This document shows, one piece after another, positions 34,766 to 47,775 of a DNA stretch of 47,775 bases. Under the pieces are notes generated by a model. It worked only from the letters and a program-made list of their open reading frames with translations. It made no database searches and was not told where the DNA came from. This DNA comes from Priapulus caudatus (lineage: Eukaryota > Priapulida > Priapulimorpha > Priapulimorphida > Priapulidae): contig NW_014577181.1 of assembly GCF_000485595.1 (NCBI RefSeq), positions 300,008 through 347,782 of the forward strand. The letters are read 5' to 3'. The translations under genes and the position numbers were made by a program. Each line of letters begins with the position of its first letter. Within the stretch, counting starts at the first letter, position 1.

Positions 34766-35110
34766 ATGAGTAAAACACAGGGTGTTACAATTTATATGCC
34801 AATATGATCTTTTGTACAATACTATACATGGGAACAACACTCCTTCGTACATATGAAGGTGGCAGCCACTGTATTGGTTTTTTTACAGTACGCAACTGAA
34901 ACATTCACTACAACATGATGCTATATTAAAGAGAAACTTGGACACCGCCGTTATGTCAGTGCACGCAATGCATATTTGCGATAGTGTAAATATGTACACC
35001 ACTGATAATAATACTAAATATATGCAGCCTGACGTTTATCTGCAGCTAAGCTCAGTTTTGCAGAGGAACGCTACACATCAATTTAAATTACAGGGCCAAG
35101 CTCAGGGAAA

Positions 35111-35114
35111 GACA

Positions 35115-35174
<60 letters not shown>

Positions 35175-35334
35175 CACACACACACTACTCACACACACAC
35201 ACGCACGCACGCACGCACGCACGCACGCAGACGCACGCGCACGCACACGCGCACGCGCACGCACACGCACACACACTATACACACACAAGTACGCACGCA
35301 CGCACGCACGCCACGCACGCACGCACGCCACGCA

Positions 35335-35366
<32 letters not shown>

Positions 35367-35368
35367 CA
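35111..35368. repeat. (CACG)n / (CA)n microsatellite
   Basis: About 258 bp of CACG tetranucleotides with CA and CGCA parts, followed by a purine-rich stretch to about 35440. All long His/Thr/Arg and Cys/Val frames here are products of the repeat. Confidence 0.97.
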
Positions 35369-35444
35369 GGGGAAAAGAGGAAAGAGAGAGGCCGGAGAGA
35401 GGAGGTGGAAAAGGGGCGATAGCCAGGTGAGGGGGTGCAAAAGT

Positions 35445-38087
35445 GTGAGAATAGTACAGCTGCTTCCCCACCAGTCACTCAGGTATCTGTGACGCAACCA
35501 TTGTGCATTGGACTACTATTGCTTGTGCGTTCTGTTTTTTTCCCTACAGAATCAACGTGCTTTATGCTATTGTGAAGTGTCTTGTGCTAAGCTTCACTTC
35601 AAATAAGCTTTAAAAGACGGTAGCTTTCGCAGACACCTAGCCTGATACAAGTGTGTAAAGTCACTTCATTGATGGGTTGGCGAGAGGATGTTGTGAAACA
35701 GAGGTTACCACGCCAACCACTGGTGGTATTATATGCAATCCCAGCACTTGCACAAGTGATGTTACTTGGTGTACGCGATGCCAATAAAACTACACAATAC
35801 CATCGCTTAGAGACATGAGAAACTAAGGTGGAACGTAGATAAGTGTCGACATTATACCCTGGTATCATCCCTCTTCTCCCACTGCTATTTTAGGAATTTT
35901 GCACTGGTTTGTTAGAGAAAGCACGCATTTGTCTCTCAGAGTATACCATCACTAGCATCTCCGTACTGCAACGGTTGTAGGATGAAACATTCTCAAGATG
36001 ACTAGCAACTGTCAATGTACACATGCACACACATACTTCAGCCTCTGCATTGCTGTACATTTTGTAAGCTGAACTTAATGAACGGTTTGCACTTTTTGAT
36101 TGTCCTGTCTCGAAGTTATAAAGCTACGACTATACACGTTACTTGACATCATACCTCCCCTGCCCCAAACAACCCCACTAAAATAACATTATTAATTGCA
36201 CTATACAATAGTCATACTGATCTAGATTAGTGTTTAAAATGTAGCTTCGGTCTTTATACGAGAGCCAAAGCAGCAACGAACGTATAGCGCCGCTACACAG
36301 GCACACAAGCATATACAGCAGCCAAGCTCTACACCCAACCTATCTGCCCCGATAACCTCAATCTAGAGCTAAATCTTTATGAACTTGGATGATCTGTACA
36401 CGATGTTTGAGCAAATAAAAACGTCACTAAATACGCAATAAATATCTTAAAGAGTATGAACGACACACCTTCCAGTGCGAGGCTGGGTGGGGTACCTTCT
36501 CCTGCGTTACAGAGGGGCAACCTTTGTGCATAGCCATTAACTAAGACAATGCATATTCCACTTCAATAACAGTGTTCAGTCGTGCCTGGACTCACAATCA
36601 CGGGAAGAGCTAACAGCTGAAAAATGCGTCTGCAGAGCAGGGACAATTTTATCAGGTCAGTAGACACTAAGCCTTCAAGAATTACCACTTGCTTAAAGTT
36701 GGCAGGTGATTTAGGGTAGATTGTCACTACTAATAGTCGCTGCTGGGCAACTCGCAAAGCAAGACTATACACCGCCTGCATAATAAGATCAAATATCAAC
36801 AATTGCAGTTCCACTAATTTCTCAAAACAAGCATCACGGAGCTATTCTGAGACCAATTTTTCAGAAAATTCACGAATTTACATCCAGTAGCTTAAGCGAT
36901 TAAATGGTAGCCCAAGCTCGATAATCAATACTGACCAGATACGACGTCACTAAAAGCACAACGAGAAAATTGTTTTGTTCATTCACCCTACTCAAAGCAA
37001 TACGCAGGCAAAGTCCACAGACTGGTACTAGCAAACCTCTGAACCCTGAACTTCATTGTGCACTCAGTGCAAGAGAGATGGCTCCTAGTACATATTAACT
37101 GTATGTCCTCACACAGCTTCCATAGCTTCCCGTTTCAGATCTGCACATTAACCTCTCTCTCTCCCCTCCATGTCGCAATCGCTTGCACCTCAGTCAAGTG
37201 GCTCTCAGCTAAAACTGGTTGCCACTGTAAAGCAAATATCGAAGACTAGTATACATAAAGACATAAATATAACACACAGTAGAATGCGGCATTAAAACGA
37301 TCCGTTTATCTGCTCCCCTGTTAGCTACTCGGGTAATTGGTCATTTTTTGGTTGTGACGATAGAAGAATTGATAAACTTATACTCTACGGACGCTGGTGT
37401 CGCATACTCAGCCTTGCATTCGCAGAGCCAACACACGGAAAGTTGCGATAGTCTGCAGTTAGAACGCAGTCTGTAGGATCACGCAAGCGATCGTGCATCA
37501 GCATGGGTGCGCGTACGTCCATTGCTCACTCTGTGTCTGTAGTCACATTCACTGAGACACTACCATCCAACCTGATCCTATTGCAGTAGATCCGGGGGCT
37601 AAGCAGCGACTAACTGAGGTTTGCGGTTCTCACGAAAAATACAGTTCATCGAAAGAAACTGCTTGATACAGTGTTAGCCAGTGGCAGTAGCTTTTATCCA
37701 GCTTTTACAGCATCCCATGCTGGCATCTTGGACACACTTATGTGCACGCACACACATATATTTGCACACATTATTAAGCAACTTTCACATGGATTGTGCA
37801 ATTTCCGTGCCTGCCAGGTGTGTGCACACGCGTGAGTGCGTGCATGCGTGTGTGTGTGTCCGTGTGGCTGTGTGCATGTGTGAAAGTGTCCCCCAGGGAA
37901 GATGCGTTGCTCCATATTCTTGCACAGCCGGCTGCCACATAGCAGGGTCGCAGTCTAGTGCGGTCGAATCTTTCACCGATTCAGTGTCCACTATTCTGTC
38001 GTCATTGCTTCTGCTCCTGCCTTCATGGAGACATCTCCAGCTCACTTGATCTTCCTTCTCTGAGGCGGCGTACGCGTGTAACTGACC
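35445..38087. other. Intergenic or GRK 3' region, no gene recognised
   Basis: Unique DNA with a short CA/TG tract at 37740-37880. A minus-strand open frame at 37785-38045 has a fairly protein-like middle (SVKDSTALDCDPAMWQP), but no acceptor in phase was found. Confidence 0.4.
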
Positions 38088-38180
38088 CTATTGCTTGCAG
38101 TTGTTAGTTGATTCAGCATTCACTGCCTGGGCCTCAACTACTGCACGTCGCTCCACCGTGTGCTGTGGTCGGGTTCGTTC
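38088..38180 (-). CDS. Tentative alternative last exon of the GRK gene
   Basis: A strong acceptor (TTGGTTTGCTGCAG) is followed in the phase required by the donor at 40157 by 30 codons, beginning ERTRPQHTVERRAVVEAQ, then TAG at 38088-38090. The match of phase and the acceptor are the only support; no homology is recognised. Confidence 0.35.
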   Translation of the reverse strand, partial: ERTRPQHTVERRAVVEAQAVNAESTNNCKQ

Positions 38181-39577
38181 CTGCAGCAAACCAAGGCAGC
38201 ATTACTCTACAATGTCAGCACAAGTGCATTACGCCAACATCCTCCTCACAACTGTGATAACCTCTTTGCTGAGTGGTAAAACTGGGTGCTTTTAACCGAT
38301 ACATGACACTGGGTGGGTATTGATCAACAACTAGTCCAATTAGTCTTTTCATTTCATCATAATTCACAGTAACGGTTATCTTTGAATTATGGTGAAAACT
38401 GTGAGATGGGCCTCTGGCAGAGTGAGGCTATTACACGTCTGCTGTCTCTGCATTGCATTTAACTCTGCTGAGAACGGGATAGTTACTATACATAGTAAGA
38501 TTACAGCACACAAAGAGTGTATCCACCCGTACACTTCCTTTTCATCTAATAACATTGCTACCACATTGGACACATAAGAGATGGTATTTAATACCAATTT
38601 ACAAGATTCAGAATGACAAGTAACAAAACAATAGACGGTTACGATCTTCCCACGTTGCAGTAAACTAATACCCGAAGCATGACGTCAAAAAATCATACCG
38701 AGCACAAAATAATATCAGGAGATGTTACGAAACCTACACATAATGCAATGATAAAGGCAAGGTATTACAGCATACAAGTAATTATACACAACAACATGTG
38801 CGATACGAGCAGGCAATGATGTTAATAGAATACAATAAATAATTAACAAGCATGCAGCAAATTAGTTCCTCAATGATGGATGCAAACGGTTTTCTTGTTG
38901 GTGGCCTCTATATAAAAAGAAGCCTCTGACATCATGCACCTGCACCCCTAGCCACTCATAGCTCACCACTTACTAATTCTAATGTTAAGCTGCGACAGAA
39001 ATGCTTAAAACATTGAAGGATGGGGTATTCCCAAATCGTTTTGCATAACCAGCATTAGTATAATGTTAGCAACCAGCAGTGCAAGGTCATTCGGTGCAGT
39101 ACAATTAGAGTAACTAATGACTATTGAAGGCCACCAGTCTATACAATGCTGCTGATGCAAAACAACTAGGTAAGAAGCCAACTAGATAAACGTACTCTAA
39201 TGAAGGCCCTAGCAATCCATCCAGTCTAATCACTAGACTCGGTGTCAGCGCAAACGCCCTGTAAAGTAGTGCACATAATAATTACTTGCCTCATTCACGT
39301 TTTCTCTCTTACACAATATTTACTGTATATAACTTACTTGACCTGCCACACAGAGTCTATGTTATGTTATCCCATAAAACCACACTACCCACACAAATCC
39401 TACGTTATCTCACACTACTATACATCCAACAAAGAGCCCATTGCATCCTATACAACTATACTGCCACACAGAGCCCATGCTACCTCATACAACTATACGT
39501 CCTATATGTAGGTTCTCCAGCATCCTGTATACCTATTCTCCCACAGAGAGCATGTTCATCACCCCAGCATATATACA

Positions 39578-39680
39578 CAGTTCAGCCTTGATTATCCGAC
39601 TTAAACAGGGTGTAGAGGTGGTCAGATAATCGAGAATGTTGGATATGATAATGCAGATACGAGGGTTGGATGAGGCAAAT
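39578..39680. mobile_element. Possible pogo/Tigger-like transposon end
   Basis: CAGTTCAGCCTTGATTATCC followed about 45 bp later by CAGATAATCGAGAATGTTGG. Known: pogo- and Tigger-type elements often start CAGT..AACCTCGATTATCCG with a subterminal reverse copy. Only one end is visible and no transposase frame is present. Confidence 0.4.
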
Positions 39681-40123
39681 CACGGATTAAATGGAAGTGC
39701 AGTGTAAGTATAAAATTTGGTTTATCAATATTCATTCTCCTGTGTAATAAAACTAATGTGGTATAGAACTATTGATAGTTCTTCTATATATGTTAGTATC
39801 AGTGCAGAGTATATGAATAAGGAATCTCAATTTATGTACGCCTGAGAGTATACATAGTACAGTGTACACACCACGCATACTAAATATGCCAGGTAAAATG
39901 AAATGTTGAATATATATGAATTAGAATAACATAAACATTTAAAACAAACATTTACTACAGAAGACAGATGAGAGTAAACAGAAAAATTCCTATCACTCTT
40001 GATTTGCTATGCTCTCAACTGTACTTTGCATAAAAGTGCACTCAGTGCTTGACAGTGAACCACAAGTGCTGGACAAAAACTTTGCGTGGAGACAGGACAC
40101 TTGCTCGCAAGAAAGGAACCCAA

Positions 40124-47775
<7,652 letters not shown>

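Noticed and set aside
34938-35497. A 184-codon His/Thr/Arg frame and Cys/Val frames opposite
   Set aside because: Encoded by the CACG/CA microsatellite.

Overview
The window is a piece of animal nuclear DNA. It carries two multi-exon genes with GT-AG introns, long simple-sequence tracts, hairpin and foldback repeats, and two 25-N scaffold gaps (11081-11105 and 22751-22775). I see no operons, bacterial-type genes or CRISPR arrays. Short TTAGGG-type tracts suggest the usual animal telomere motif. Introns of about 120-400 bp and the single GRK4/5/6-type kinase fit a marine invertebrate, possibly a sponge or another early-branching animal, but I cannot fix the species.

Layout. 1-6.8 kb: repeat-rich DNA with CA/TG microsatellites, one plausible minus-strand first coding exon (2377-2487), a 20-bp hairpin and a 145-bp tandem repeat. 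6.8-20.2 kb: almost all duplicated sequence. A unit of about 4.2-4.4 kb occurs at 6820-10946 and 11750-16180, and a second unit of 1.3-1.65 kb at 17102-18760 and 18886-20200. A degenerate 10-bp satellite (core GCGTGTAC) lies next to both. The copies differ mostly by tiny indels, so uncollapsed haplotypes or noisy long-read assembly are as likely as true duplication. 20.2-24.6 kb: unique and repetitive sequence with a gap inside a TC/TA tract and a strongly nested foldback element (23991-24368).

Gene 1 (plus strand, 24606-31728): fifteen exons whose phases all join, encoding about 614 residues that I recognise as the ciliary protein CFAP99. Its N-terminal exon or exons were not found. Gene 2 (minus strand, 46935 down to 40124 or 38088): the C-lobe and C-terminal tail of a G-protein-coupled receptor kinase of the GRK4/5/6 type. 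Its N-terminal RH domain and kinase N-lobe lie beyond the right edge or were not recognised. The two genes point at each other across 6-8 kb of non-coding DNA. They do not act in one pathway as far as is known: one is axonemal, the other phosphorylates activated receptors at the membrane. From memory, human CFAP99 and GRK4 both lie in 4p16.3, so the linkage may be ancient.

Most notable observations: (i) a 43-bp minisatellite in CFAP99 intron 12 whose unit copies the end of exon 12 plus its splice donor, giving thirteen tandem donor-like sites; (ii) two foldback elements, one with 88-bp perfect arms, each holding telomere-like repeats; (iii) the duplicated blocks and the orientation switch of the 10-bp satellite; (iv) a terminal-inverted-repeat element inside a GRK intron, filled with degenerate short words. 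I found no clear new enzymatic or defence system.
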